Below, in pieces: positions 7,669 through 18,621 of a stretch of DNA of 64,000 nucleotides. Made by a program: the position numbers and the translations under genes. The notes below the pieces were generated by a model. That model saw only the letters and a program-made list of their open reading frames with translations. It ran no database searches and was not told the origin of the DNA. The DNA is from Alphaproteobacteria bacterium (GTDB lineage Bacteria; Pseudomonadota; Alphaproteobacteria; Sphingomonadales; Sphingomonadaceae): contig JAHJIJ010000030.1 in the NCBI GenBank assembly GCA_018823325.1, positions 432,473 to 496,472 of the forward strand, read 5' to 3'. Every line of letters begins with the position of its first letter. The stretch's first letter is position 1.

Positions 7669-8520
7669 TCAGAAGCGGAAGCTCGCCGTCGCACGCACCG
7701 TGTGATGGTCGAACACATCGTTCGTGCGCTGAATGTCGGTAAAGCCGGCGGGCGTGATCACGAACGGGTTGGTCGTGGATGGGGGCGTGCCCTGTCCGGC
7801 CCGAACCGTGTAGCCATCAGTCTCGAACCGGGTGTAGCGATACTGGACACCGATGGAGAAATTGTCGCTGACGCGCTGCTCGATGCCGCCACCGGCGGTC
7901 CAGCCCCACTCGTCCGCGCTCTCATTCTCTTCCGTGAATGTGTTGTAAGTGTTGCTCGTCGCAAAGCTGTTCTTGATCTTGGCAAAAGCGACGCCGCCCG
8001 TGCCATAAATCAGCGTGCCGGTGCCCAGCGCATAGCCTGCCCGCAGCCGCGCGTTCGCATCCCAGTCGATGCGGCGCGAGAGGACATAGCTGGCCGGCGT
8101 GGTGCTGAACCCGCTGACCGAATTGCCGATCATCGTGCGGCCACCCTCGACCACGCCGCCGACGACGAAGTTGCCCATCTGCATGTCGTAACCGGCGTGG
8201 ACACCCCATGCGACACGGCGATCCTTGTCGGTGCTGCAGGTTCCGGGCGTGGCGCCATAGGCACGGCCACGGCAGAAACCGGGCGCGAATGCATCGTCGC
8301 CGGTGCCCGTCACGACGCCCTCGCCATACTCGCCATCGTTATTGGTGTCGAATGTGAGCCGCTCGAGCGTATCGCGGTCATAATTGGGCTGCCAGCTCAG
8401 ACCGAGCGAGCCACCGACATAAGGACCGGTCCAGTCGCGGGTGACCTCCTGAGCCATGGCCGGGGCCGCCAGCAAACCGGCCATCGCCGTGGAAAGCGAA
8501 ATGAGTGCGATCTTTTTCAT
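7669..8520 (-). CDS. Outer-membrane beta-barrel protein
   Basis: A 283-residue secreted protein. It starts at the ATG at 8520 (MKKIALISLSTAMAGLLAAP, cleavage after AMA-QE), with AGGAG about 10 nt upstream, giving a standard Sec signal peptide. The mature part is beta-rich, with alternating aromatic strands (WTGPYVGGSLGLSW near the N-terminus) and a C-terminal strand ending in RATASFRF, where the last F is the BamA recognition residue. It resembles the OmpA-like small barrels (OMP_b-brl) common in alphaproteobacteria. A role as structural porin or adhesin is inferred only from the fold. Confidence 0.85.
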   Translation of the reverse strand: MKKIALISLSTAMAGLLAAPAMAQEVTRDWTGPYVGGSLGLSWQPNYDRDTLERLTFDTNNDGEYGEGVVTGTGDDAFAPGFCRGRAYGATPGTCSTDKDRRVAWGVHAGYDMQMGNFVVGGVVEGGRTMIGNSVSGFSTTPASYVLSRRIDWDANARLRAGYALGTGTLIYGTGGVAFAKIKNSFATSNTYNTFTEENESADEWGWTAGGGIEQRVSDNFSIGVQYRYTRFETDGYTVRAGQGTPPSTTNPFVITPAGFTDIQRTNDVFDHHTVRATASFRF

Positions 8521-10858
<2,338 letters not shown>

Positions 10859-10883
10859 GGCGCGACGAACCGCGCATCAAACC

Positions 10884-10951
10884 AAAAAAATCCCCGTCCG
10901 ACGCAGGCTGCGCAGGGGGCCGTCAATCCGCGCAGTATCGTTGGACGGGGA
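10884..10951 (-). terminator. Rho-independent terminator of the PEP-CTERM gene
   Basis: On the minus strand the stem TCCCCGTCC/GGACGGGGA, with an inner GC-rich hairpin, is followed by seven Ts (10890 to 10884). It lies 23 bp beyond the stop of the gene at 10974. ParE on the other strand ends just before it. Confidence 0.7.
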
Positions 10952-10973
10952 ACAGTTGAAGCGTGTGGACGCC

Positions 10974-11840
10974 TCAACCGAAAGCAGGCATCTTCCCACG
11001 GATGCTGCGACGGCGCAGTGCGCTGCCGAGCAGCGCAAAGCCTGAAATCATCATGGCCCATGTCGCTGGCTCGGGCACGGGCGCGGCGGCAAGGGCGTAA
11101 AGCGAGCGAGAGGTGTTGCCGACCTTGGTCAGCGCGCCGCTATCCAGATCGATGCTGAACAGCGTGTTGCCATCCAGCGCATAGCCCTGCCCGTATCCGT
11201 CGATATCGAAGCTGTCGCGCGGCCCGACATTGAAGCCCAGCGACCCGACGGAATTCAGGACGCCGCCGTTATTGTTCTGCTTCGCCAGAACGTCGAGGCC
11301 ATAGTCGATCGAATAAAGCTGTGTGGTGCCACCGGGCGCACCGAACACTGAAGGCGTATAGGCATTGGCGGTGACGAGCGGGCTTGCACCTTCATTCGCG
11401 TCTCCAGCGGCATAGCTGAGCGGCGTTGCGACCAGCTGAAGCTCACCGTTCACCGGATTGACCACATAATTCTGGCCAGTGTTGCTGACCAGGCGGATAC
11501 GGTCGATGGTCGGATTGAAATCGAAACCGAAGTTGCTGCCCATCACAGCCAGGGGTGCCGCGCTCACGGCCGTGGCGACCGCCGTGGCGGTATCAATGCT
11601 GTAGAGCTTGAGATCGTCCGCCAGTCCGTAGAGCATGCCGTTAAGCGGCCGGAAATCGAGAGCGAGGAACGTCGCACTCGTGCCGCTGATCGTCATCTCG
11701 CTGTTGAAGGTGTCCGGAGCGCTGCTTGAAAAGGACACCAGCTTGTTCTGCTCGTCCACGGCGTAAAAATGCGCCGCAGACGCGACAGCCGGGGTAGTGA
11801 GCGCCAGCATTGCGGCGCCTGCCAAACGAAGGTGCTTCAT
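10974..11840 (-). CDS. DUF4394 protein with PEP-CTERM sorting signal
   Basis: A 288-residue exported protein. The start at 11840 gives [23 protein letters not shown], a signal peptide cleaved after ASA. The body is a beta-propeller-like DUF4394 domain with repeats such as FYAVDEQNKLVSF, LLYSIDTATAV and TQLYSIDYGLDVL. The C-terminus PVPEPATWAMMISGFALLG followed by RRRS is a PEP-CTERM signal: PEP motif, membrane helix, basic tail. PEP-CTERM proteins are processed by exosortase and often end up in the extracellular matrix. No exosortase gene is in the window. The frame is open 285 nt further upstream, but that part has no family match. Confidence 0.88.
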   Translation of the reverse strand: MKHLRLAGAAMLALTTPAVASAAHFYAVDEQNKLVSFSSSAPDTFNSEMTISGTSATFLALDFRPLNGMLYGLADDLKLYSIDTATAVATAVSAAPLAVMGSNFGFDFNPTIDRIRLVSNTGQNYVVNPVNGELQLVATPLSYAAGDANEGASPLVTANAYTPSVFGAPGGTTQLYSIDYGLDVLAKQNNNGGVLNSVGSLGFNVGPRDSFDIDGYGQGYALDGNTLFSIDLDSGALTKVGNTSRSLYALAAAPVPEPATWAMMISGFALLGSALRRRSIRGKMPAFG

Positions 11841-11962
11841 CTTCTTCTCCCACTTGACCTTGCACTGGCACGAGAATTCGCAGCCACGCCACGCTGTGTT
11901 GTGGGAAATGGTTAATGCCGTCTGCCCCCATTTGACGCGGGAAGCATATCCATTTGGGGGGG

Positions 11963-13120
11963 TCAAAGGCAGAAGGCGAGCATGGCGAAGGTTTTCAGCG
12001 CCTGCTGGTTGTGGCGCACGCGGGCGAGACTGGCCATGACGAGGCGGATGAGCTCGCTTTGCCGGTTCGTCCCGGTCTTCTGGAAAATCTGCTTGAGATA
12101 GCTGCGAGCCGTCGGCACTGCGCACCGCATCGCCTTTGCTGCCTGCGTGATCGAAAGCCCTTCGGCAAGATGGGTAACCAGACGGGTCTCCGACCGGGTG
12201 AGACCATGATGCTGGCAGACCGGCGTCACCTGTGGCGCGATGGCGATGTCCGGGCTGAAGACATAAATTATTGCCGCCGGATCACCCACGCGCTCGGGCG
12301 GCCGCTCGCACCGGGTGATGGCGGCAATGAGCGCGCGCCCCTCGCCGGAACGCTGGAGCGAGACGACCGGCGCCGTCAGATCGTCCTCCGACGCGGTGAG
12401 AACATGATCGATCGCCACGCGCAGCCGCAGCGCATCCTGCAGATCTACCGCAACCAGCCCGCTGCCAAGCCGCCGGATACCGTCCGCCTTGTCGATCAGG
12501 TTGCGGCCGGCATGGTTAATGAAGGCAAGATCGCCCTGCCCGTCCAGCATGAACACGGCGATGTCCGTTGCGTTGAGCGCCGAGGCCAGCCCATCGATGC
12601 GGCGACGCTGCGCCCGATTGAGCAGCCAGAGCTTGAAATAGCCGCGCAGAACCGGCTCCAGCCGGGAGCAGGCATACAGCGCGAGTTGTCGGCTGGCCGG
12701 CTCATCTGCGAAAATGGCGGCCAAGCTCACGGCCTGATGATCGTTCCTGGCAAGTTGCAGAACCAGCGTGACCAGCGGACCGTCTTTGTCAGGCGCTCCC
12801 GCAAACCCGCTGAACTCCATGACACGGGGAGGCGTCGCCTTGATCTGGTCAATGAGCATGGCTTCCACGGCGTGGTCACTGGCGGCCAGACCGAGCACGT
12901 GGATAACGCGCGAGGGTTGATCGTCGCCGGGTGAATCGAGCAGAACCAGACCACGCGCCCCGGTGCGCTCGGCGAAACGGGCGAAGATCCATGCGAGATC
13001 GTCATCGAACGTATCCCGGCCGAAGTCGTCTTCCGGCCCTGCGTAGAGCCCCGGAGTCGGCATTGGTCTGGCGTCCGCCTGAAACTGCCCCTCGACTGCC
13101 TGCCCCGCTTCATTCGTCAC
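11963..13120 (-). CDS. LuxR-type transcriptional regulator
   Basis: A 385-residue regulator if translation begins at the GTG at 13120, which has GGGGAGAC just upstream. The longer frame to 13324 would overlap the divergent transpeptidase gene. The N-terminal 250 residues look like a sensor region with a PAS-like segment (NATDIAVFMLDGQGDLAFIN). The last 75 residues are a LuxR-type helix-turn-helix: HHGLTRSETRLVTHLAEGLS, then ITQAAKAMRCAVPTARSYLK and QIFQKTGTNRQSELIRL. No receiver or autoinducer domain was recognised. The target could be the divergent L,D-transpeptidase or genes elsewhere. Confidence 0.8.
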   Translation of the reverse strand: MTNEAGQAVEGQFQADARPMPTPGLYAGPEDDFGRDTFDDDLAWIFARFAERTGARGLVLLDSPGDDQPSRVIHVLGLAASDHAVEAMLIDQIKATPPRVMEFSGFAGAPDKDGPLVTLVLQLARNDHQAVSLAAIFADEPASRQLALYACSRLEPVLRGYFKLWLLNRAQRRRIDGLASALNATDIAVFMLDGQGDLAFINHAGRNLIDKADGIRRLGSGLVAVDLQDALRLRVAIDHVLTASEDDLTAPVVSLQRSGEGRALIAAITRCERPPERVGDPAAIIYVFSPDIAIAPQVTPVCQHHGLTRSETRLVTHLAEGLSITQAAKAMRCAVPTARSYLKQIFQKTGTNRQSELIRLVMASLARVRHNQQALKTFAMLAFCL

Positions 13121-13247
13121 ACCCGTCTCCCCAGTCGAGATTCCACGGCCGCATCGTCGCCGGGTCGGGAGCAAAAGGCAATGATACTCCGGGTGGGAGC
13201 GTTCTCCCCGCCGTCGCGTTCCATTGGAAAGCCAGTCGGAGACATGC

Positions 13248-14684
13248 GTGCGCATCGGAACATTTGGATCGTCACTGCTAGCAGTATCATTGCTTCTTAC
13301 CGGATGCGGCACGGGAACAGACAATCAGGCTCAGGCGGATGTTTCATCCACGGACGTCAGGTGGAGCGATGAGGCGATAAACCAGCTGCGCCAGGCCCTT
13401 GCCGACCGGGCCGCGCATGGGCTGGACCAGATGGATTTCGGCCTCGATTCCGGAACAGATGGAAGCGACAGTGCCAGGCTGACCCAAGTTGCGCTCGCTT
13501 ATGCCGGAGCGCTGGCACGGGGCGCTACGGACCCGGCCAAGCTCCACGAGATTTATACCGTGGCGCGTCCATCGCCCGATCTGCAGCAGGCGCTGACACA
13601 GGCGCTGAATGAGGACAGGCTTGGCGAGTGGCTGGCCAGCCTTGCACCGCAGGATGCGAGCTATCGGAAGCTTTCCCAGACCTATCTCGCGCTGCGCCGT
13701 CAGGCCGGCGGCCGACCATCGGATATTCCCGCAGCGAGCGAGCCGTTGAAGCCCGGCGAGAGCGATCCCCGCGTGCCGGCCATCGCCCGCCAGCTCGCAG
13801 CATCCGGCTATCTGGAGGATGCTGGTGGGACGGACACGCGCTACAGCCCCGCACTGGCGGAAGCCGTCCGGCGCATGCAGAGCGACTATGGCATTGCGGA
13901 CGATGGCGTGATTGGAGCGGATGCGCTCGAGATCCTCAACCTGTCCGATGCCGACCGTGCCCGCGCCATCGCCGTCAACATGGAGCGCCTGCGCTGGCTC
14001 GAACGAAGCCCGCCCTCGACCCGGATCGACGTGAACACGGCGGCGGCGCAGCTGAGCTATTGGCGCAATGGCAAGCTGGCGGATGTTCGGCGGGTCATTG
14101 TCGGCGCGCCGGACACCGAGACGCCGATCCTGGGGTCGCCCATTTACCGCCTCGTCGCCAACCCCACCTGGACCGTGCCGCGCTCCATCGAGGAAAATGA
14201 GCTGGCCGACAAAAGCGCTGACTATCTGCGACGCAACAACATGGCGCGCGAGGATGGCTGGATCGTCCAGCAGTCGGGGCCGGAAAACTCGCTTGGCCTC
14301 GTCAAGTTCGACATGAAGAACGAGCACGCCATCTACCTGCATGACACACCGGCAAAGGCCCTGTTCGATGAAGTGCAGCGGCAGCGCAGCCACGGCTGCG
14401 TACGCGTGCAGGACGCGCTCGGCTTCGCCGAGATGCTGGCGCGCGACCAGGGTGTGACGGCGGAGTGGCGCAAGGCGCGCGAAACCGGGGAGGAGACCTT
14501 CGTCCCCCTCCCCAAGGAAATCCCCGTCCGGCTACTCTACCAGACGGTGATTTTCGACGATGCGGGCGAACCCGTGGTGCGCGATGACCCCTATGGGTGG
14601 AACAATGCCGTGGCCGCAGCGCTCGGCTTCGGCGCCGGATCGGACCGGCGGGTCCGCAGCGATCAGCGGGATGTCGGCCCCTGA
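13248..14684 (+). CDS. L,D-transpeptidase of the YcbB/LdtD type, lipoprotein
   Basis: The GTG at 13248 gives a 478-residue lipoprotein precursor with a short signal and lipobox (SLLLTGC, Cys about residue 20), and GGAG lies 7 nt upstream. An alternative ATG at 13224 adds 8 residues. A peptidoglycan-binding-like segment (YSPALAEAVRRMQSDYGIAD) is followed by the YkuD catalytic domain (VIVGAPDTETPILGSPIYRL, HDTPAKALF and the active-site SHGCVRV near residue 382). Enzymes of this type make 3-3 cross-links in peptidoglycan. It is divergent from the LuxR gene. Confidence 0.9.
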   Translation: MRIGTFGSSLLAVSLLLTGCGTGTDNQAQADVSSTDVRWSDEAINQLRQALADRAAHGLDQMDFGLDSGTDGSDSARLTQVALAYAGALARGATDPAKLHEIYTVARPSPDLQQALTQALNEDRLGEWLASLAPQDASYRKLSQTYLALRRQAGGRPSDIPAASEPLKPGESDPRVPAIARQLAASGYLEDAGGTDTRYSPALAEAVRRMQSDYGIADDGVIGADALEILNLSDADRARAIAVNMERLRWLERSPPSTRIDVNTAAAQLSYWRNGKLADVRRVIVGAPDTETPILGSPIYRLVANPTWTVPRSIEENELADKSADYLRRNNMAREDGWIVQQSGPENSLGLVKFDMKNEHAIYLHDTPAKALFDEVQRQRSHGCVRVQDALGFAEMLARDQGVTAEWRKARETGEETFVPLPKEIPVRLLYQTVIFDDAGEPVVRDDPYGWNNAVAAALGFGAGSDRRVRSDQRDVGP

Positions 14685-14693
14685 TGGGGACCG

Positions 14694-14960
14694 TCAGCCC
14701 TCGCTGCGCCGCGCCGGGCGCAGCAGATAGCGCCAGACGCCGACGAGGTTGATGACGAGCAGGACGATGTTCTGCACGCCGATTCCCTTGCTCTCCGGCT
14801 GCAGGAAGCCCCAGCCGATCAAGGCAATGGAACTGGTCACGAAGATCACCATGGCCCAGCCCGTCCAAAGCCTCCCCAGGTTGAGCGACACAATAAGCGC
14901 GGCCAGCGTCGCCGCGGCCGCGCCATAATATTGCAGCGCTGTGAGCACGCCGTCAGACAA
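14694..14960 (-). CDS. Small inner-membrane protein
   Basis: An 88-residue protein with three predicted hydrophobic helices (ALQYYGAAAATLAALIVSLN, WAMVIFVTSSIALIGWGFLQ and NIVLLVINLVGVWRYLL) and a basic tail. The pattern resembles small uncharacterised membrane proteins of sphingomonads whose helices look like half of a PnuC- or SWEET-type bundle. It lies 5 bp downstream of the PfpI-family gene on the same strand, so they are probably co-transcribed. Function unknown. Confidence 0.7.
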   Translation of the reverse strand: MSDGVLTALQYYGAAAATLAALIVSLNLGRLWTGWAMVIFVTSSIALIGWGFLQPESKGIGVQNIVLLVINLVGVWRYLLRPARRSEG

Positions 14961-14965
14961 GCGCG

Positions 14966-15526
14966 TTACGCCGCATCGACATGGCGGCCTTCGGCGAACT
15001 CCTCGACGATCTTGGAGCAGAAGGCATCGAGGTCGCCGGGATTGCGGCTGGTGACCAGCCCGTCATCGACCACAACTTCGCGGTCCACCCAGTTGCCGCC
15101 GGCATTCTCGATATCGGTCCTGAGCGTGGCGTAGGAGGTGAGCATGCGGCCATCGACCACATCGGCTTCGACCAGAAGCCAGGGGCCATGGCAGATCACC
15201 CCGATTGGCTTCTTCGCATCGGCAAAGGCGCGGACCAGATCGACCACGTCATCATTGCCGCGCAGCTTGTCCGACCCGACACTCCCGCCGGGAATGATCA
15301 GCCCGTCGAACTCATCGGCGGAGACGTCCGCGACGGCGCGTTCCACCGTGTAACTGCCACCGGGATCGAGATCATTATTGTTGGTCTTCGCCTCGCCAGT
15401 CTCAATGCCGATCACGGTGACGCGGGCACCCGCCTTGGTGACGGCATCGCGAGGCTGGACGAACTCGGGTTCTTCCGTGCCGCGCGGGGCAATGAAGATG
15501 GCGATGGATTTTCCTTCGAGAGTCAT
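14966..15526 (-). CDS. DJ-1/PfpI family glutamine-amidotransferase-like protein
   Basis: A 186-residue protein from the ATG at 15526, which has AAAGG 9 nt upstream. The DJ-1/PfpI fold is visible: IAIFIAPRGTEEPEFVQP at the N-terminus, FDGLIIPGG at 74-81 and the nucleophile elbow GVICHGPWLL with Cys112-His113. Members act as stress-induced proteases, glyoxalase III or protein/nucleotide deglycases; the sequence alone does not decide which. It is followed closely by the small membrane protein gene. An inverted-repeat pair and one copy of the composite element lie in its upstream gap. Confidence 0.88.
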   Translation of the reverse strand: MTLEGKSIAIFIAPRGTEEPEFVQPRDAVTKAGARVTVIGIETGEAKTNNNDLDPGGSYTVERAVADVSADEFDGLIIPGGSVGSDKLRGNDDVVDLVRAFADAKKPIGVICHGPWLLVEADVVDGRMLTSYATLRTDIENAGGNWVDREVVVDDGLVTSRNPGDLDAFCSKIVEEFAEGRHVDAA

Positions 15527-15657
15527 GGTCTGTGCCTTTCCTTTCGTTGAGGGACATATCCGCCACAACGCACCGGCCAGCGATCCGAGCCCGCGAGAAA
15601 GGCGGGAAAGGTTGAGCTGCGGACCTGGGAAGATCGACCGTTGGCCCAGCAGCCCCC

Positions 15658-15741
15658 GTCATTCCCGCGAACGCGGGAATCCACCTGCAGCATGGCGAAC
15701 GGCGCAAGGCCGAACTGGATTCCCGCGTTCGCGGGAATGAC
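15658..15741. repeat. 26-bp perfect inverted repeat pair of REP type
   Basis: The arms at 15658-15683 and 15716-15741 are exact inverted copies. Each contains the palindrome ATTCCCGCGAACGCGGGAAT or its complement, with 32 bp between. The ATTCCCGCG...CGCGGGAAT palindrome is a frequent REP-like sequence in sphingomonad genomes, normally moved by REP-associated transposases. It lies between the PfpI-family gene and the composite element. Confidence 0.85.
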
Positions 15742-15758
15742 AAAGGTTCGCTTTTGCG

Positions 15759-15894
15759 CTGTCCTACAGCCCGGCATTTATGCCACGGAGGAGGCAATCG
15801 CTGTTGCCGCTCTTTCTCATTGTTATCGGGATAAAAATTCAGGATTCTGAAGAGAGCAGAAATTTATCTACCCTGTAACCTTCGTAACCTTCCA
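15759..15894 (-). repeat. Three-box composite element, copy 1
   Basis: On the minus strand, box A (15894-15859) contains GGTTACGAAGGTTACAGGG and is identical over 36 nt to copy 3. Box B ATGAGAAAGA is at 15820-15811 and box C CTGTAGGACAG at 15769-15759. A small hairpin, TTCAG/CTGAA followed by TTTTT, lies between A and B. The copy follows the TonB receptor stop by about 60 bp and points toward the PfpI-family gene. Type and role are unknown. Confidence 0.75.
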
Positions 15895-15954
15895 GCGTGC
15901 CACATGAGCGGTGCCGACGGCGCCCATTCCGCGCCGCCGGCTCTCAAGATAAGA

Positions 15955-17955
15955 CTAGAAGCGGGCGCGCACGCCGCCGTAGACCGCCCGACGCTCGACC
16001 GGATAGTAGATTGCCGAGGCGGCGTTCGCGGTCAGCACCGCCGAGATGTCGCCAATCGCCTTCTTGTCCGTGATGTTCCGCACATCAAGGAACAGGTCGA
16101 TGCCGCTGGTCAGCGTCGCGCCCGCCGTCAGGCCAAGCAGGGCATAGCCGGATGTGCGCGTGCTGTTGGCATAATCGGCGAATGCGCCTTGCGGCACCCA
16201 TTCGAGATTTGGCGCAACGTTGAGCGCCGCCGTGCCGATCCGCACTTCGCTGCGCAACACGTGGAGCGGGACGACCGGCAGACGATTATTTCCGTATGTG
16301 CCGTCATCGACGAAGTGAAAGTCCGAATATTGCCAGATCTGTCGCAAGCGCAGCCAGTGGGTCGGTTCCACGCTCAAGGCCGCCTCGATGCCGCTGTGCC
16401 GGGTGCGATCGGCATTGAAGGTCGCAGCGGGGATGGTCGTGCTGTTGGGCGTATATTGCAGCAGCTCATCGCGCAGCGTGGCGCGATAGGCCGTGATGTC
16501 CCAGCTTACCATGCCCATCTGCCCGCGCGTGCCGATTTCGGCTGTCCAGGCCGTTTGCGGGACGATGGCTGATATGAGCGTGCTCACCGGCGGCATGCCG
16601 ACGCTCTGGAACACCTCGCTGAAGCCGGGGAATTCGGCCGAGCGGCTGTAATTGGCGAAGAGCTGAATGTCCGGTGTCGGCTCGATGAGCACACCGAATT
16701 TGGGCGAGAATTCATTGAAGGCAAGGCGACCGCTCTGGCCCGCAGAGAGCAGCACGGTCCGTTTGCGGAAGCCATCGGCATAAATGCCGCCGGCAATCAG
16801 CGTGACGCCCGGCACCGGCTGGACACGCGCCTCGGCATAGACATTGGCCGTGCGTGCCATCTGATCGGCATCGAAAGTCAGGGCACCACGTTCACCGTTC
16901 ACGTTCACATATTGGCGCGCGCGCGTCTCGCCATGACGAAACTCGCCGCCCAGCGTGAAGGAGACGATGTCCGCCTCATGATCGATCCGGGCAAAGACGC
17001 CCTTGTCGGTCGATTTCTGATCGATGACCTGAAATATCGGGTGGTAGAGGTCCTTCATGTTGAGGAAAGCGCCAACGTCGAGCCGCGTCTGCCCCCAGTC
17101 AAAGCGGGTGCGGTTCTGCAGGCGGATCGAGTCGATGTCGCGCGCCTGATCGCCGTTGAAATTGCCTTTCTCGGGATTGTTCAGGACATCCTCGGCTTTG
17201 AGTGCGCCGGGCAGTTCCTGGCGGATGCGGTTGAGGCTGGCATAAAAGCGCGTGGTCACGACATCGGATAGCGCAAGGCCGACATTGCCGTGGAAGCGGA
17301 CACTCTCACGGCTGGAATGCTGGCGGTCGCCATCCGATGTGTCTGCGCTGAGGCCCACCCAATAGTCCGCCGGGCCGCTCGTGCCGCCATAAGAGGCAAG
17401 ACCCCGCAGCGTCTCGAAGCTCCCGGCATCGGCGCGCAGATAGAGGCCGAGCGCATCCTTGCCCGTCGGCGTGACGCCATTGATCGCACCGCCCAGCGTG
17501 CCGGAGCCGAAGCGCAGAGCATTGGCGCCGCGATAGACCTCCAGTCGCTCGAAGAAGATCGGGTCGAGTTCCTGAAAGTCGCCATTGTCATCGGCGAGGT
17601 TGATCGGCGCGCCATCCTGCAGGAGCGTGATGCCCCGCATGTGGAAGCCGCGCGACAGGCCCGAGCCGCGAATGGAGAGGCGGACCTCCTGCCCATAGCG
17701 CGGCTGGGTGTAGATGCCGGGCGAGAAGGCCAGCGTATCCCGCAGCGAGACGATGGTCTTGTCCGCATAATCCTCGTGGCGCACGACATCCGTGCCGCCC
17801 GGGGTGGCGCGGGCCTGCGCCTCGGCTTCCTGTGTGGCGTAATGCCCTACGACGATGACGGTGCGGCCCTCATCGGCAGCATCGGCAGCCTCTTCGGCAA
17901 TGGCAGGTGTGGCCATCGCGAGCATGGCGGCGACGGCAAAGAACGATGTTTTCAT
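15955..17955 (-). CDS. TonB-dependent outer-membrane receptor, probably for copper
   Basis: A 666-residue receptor. The start at 17955 gives the signal MKTSFFAVAAMLAMATPAIA. A plug domain follows (TIVSLRDTLAFSPGIY, VRLSIRGSGLSRGFHMRGIT, FERLEVYRGANALRFGSGTL), then a 22-strand barrel ending in RAVYGGVRARF with the terminal aromatic residue. Transport is energised by TonB-ExbBD. It is the last gene of a cluster with SCO, PCuAC and DUF2946 proteins, which suggests it imports copper or a copper chelate; the sequence itself does not fix the ligand. Confidence 0.88.
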   Translation of the reverse strand: MKTSFFAVAAMLAMATPAIAEEAADAADEGRTVIVVGHYATQEAEAQARATPGGTDVVRHEDYADKTIVSLRDTLAFSPGIYTQPRYGQEVRLSIRGSGLSRGFHMRGITLLQDGAPINLADDNGDFQELDPIFFERLEVYRGANALRFGSGTLGGAINGVTPTGKDALGLYLRADAGSFETLRGLASYGGTSGPADYWVGLSADTSDGDRQHSSRESVRFHGNVGLALSDVVTTRFYASLNRIRQELPGALKAEDVLNNPEKGNFNGDQARDIDSIRLQNRTRFDWGQTRLDVGAFLNMKDLYHPIFQVIDQKSTDKGVFARIDHEADIVSFTLGGEFRHGETRARQYVNVNGERGALTFDADQMARTANVYAEARVQPVPGVTLIAGGIYADGFRKRTVLLSAGQSGRLAFNEFSPKFGVLIEPTPDIQLFANYSRSAEFPGFSEVFQSVGMPPVSTLISAIVPQTAWTAEIGTRGQMGMVSWDITAYRATLRDELLQYTPNSTTIPAATFNADRTRHSGIEAALSVEPTHWLRLRQIWQYSDFHFVDDGTYGNNRLPVVPLHVLRSEVRIGTAALNVAPNLEWVPQGAFADYANSTRTSGYALLGLTAGATLTSGIDLFLDVRNITDKKAIGDISAVLTANAASAIYYPVERRAVYGGVRARF

Positions 17956-17997
17956 TAGGATGTCTCCCCCCCATTTCGGGGTCAATCAACTTATGGT

Positions 17998-18621
17998 TCA
18001 GGCGATCAGGCGGCGGAGTTCGGCCAGCGCGGCCTCCTCGCTATCCTGATCGCTCAGCAGGGATTGGAGGCGCCCGTCGCGATCCATGAGGATGACGAAA
18101 GCGCTGTGATCGATGGTGTAATCGCCGCCCTCGACCGGGACCTTCTGGTAGAAGACGCGGAAGGACTGAGCGGCGTCGGCGATCTGCGCCTCGGAGCCGG
18201 TCAGGCCGAGAATGGGCGTGCCGAACAGATCGACATAGGCTCCCACATCGGCCGGGCTGTCATGGCCGCTATCCACCGAGACGAAGACGATGCGGAACTT
18301 GTCCCCGTCCGCGCCCATCGCCTTGCGCAGATGCGCCATGCGGCTGAGCGTCGTCGGGCACACGTCCGGGCAGCGGGTGAAGCCGAAGAAGATCGCATAG
18401 GGCGTGCCCTTGAGCGTCTCCGCCGTCACCGGCTTTCCATCCCTGTCGACCAGCGAGAAATGCTGGCCGACATCGGCCGGCGCGCCCGCGATGACCTCCG
18501 GCGGACCATTGGTGATCAGCCGCATGGCAAGCAGGACGCCAAGGCCAAGCGCCGCCAGCGCCACAAGCAGCCACAGCCAGAGGCGTGCGCGCGCCAGCGG
18601 ACGGGGTTCAATGTCCGCCAT
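17998..18621 (-). CDS. SCO1/SenC family copper chaperone
   Basis: A 207-residue membrane-anchored thioredoxin-fold protein. The N-terminal helix (RARLWLWLLVALAALGLGVL) anchors it facing the periplasm. The copper site is the CxxxC of FFGFTRCPDVCPTTLS together with the distant His of YTIDHSAFVILMD. SCO proteins deliver copper to the CuA centre of cytochrome oxidase or act as thiol oxidoreductases. The start at 18621 (MADIEPRPLARAR) is preferred to 18633. It overlaps the PCuAC gene upstream and is 42 bp from the TonB receptor start, consistent with one operon. Confidence 0.93.
   Translation of the reverse strand: MADIEPRPLARARLWLWLLVALAALGLGVLLAMRLITNGPPEVIAGAPADVGQHFSLVDRDGKPVTAETLKGTPYAIFFGFTRCPDVCPTTLSRMAHLRKAMGADGDKFRIVFVSVDSGHDSPADVGAYVDLFGTPILGLTGSEAQIADAAQSFRVFYQKVPVEGGDYTIDHSAFVILMDRDGRLQSLLSDQDSEEAALAELRRLIA

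Noticed and set aside
15767..15820. Micro-ORF in composite element copy 1 starting ATGAGAAAG and ending at the TAG inside box C (18 codons)
   Set aside because: Copy 3 keeps the frame but has CTG instead of ATG, copy 2 is out of frame at box C, and no ribosome-binding site precedes the ATG. The boxes are conserved as DNA, not as a reading frame.
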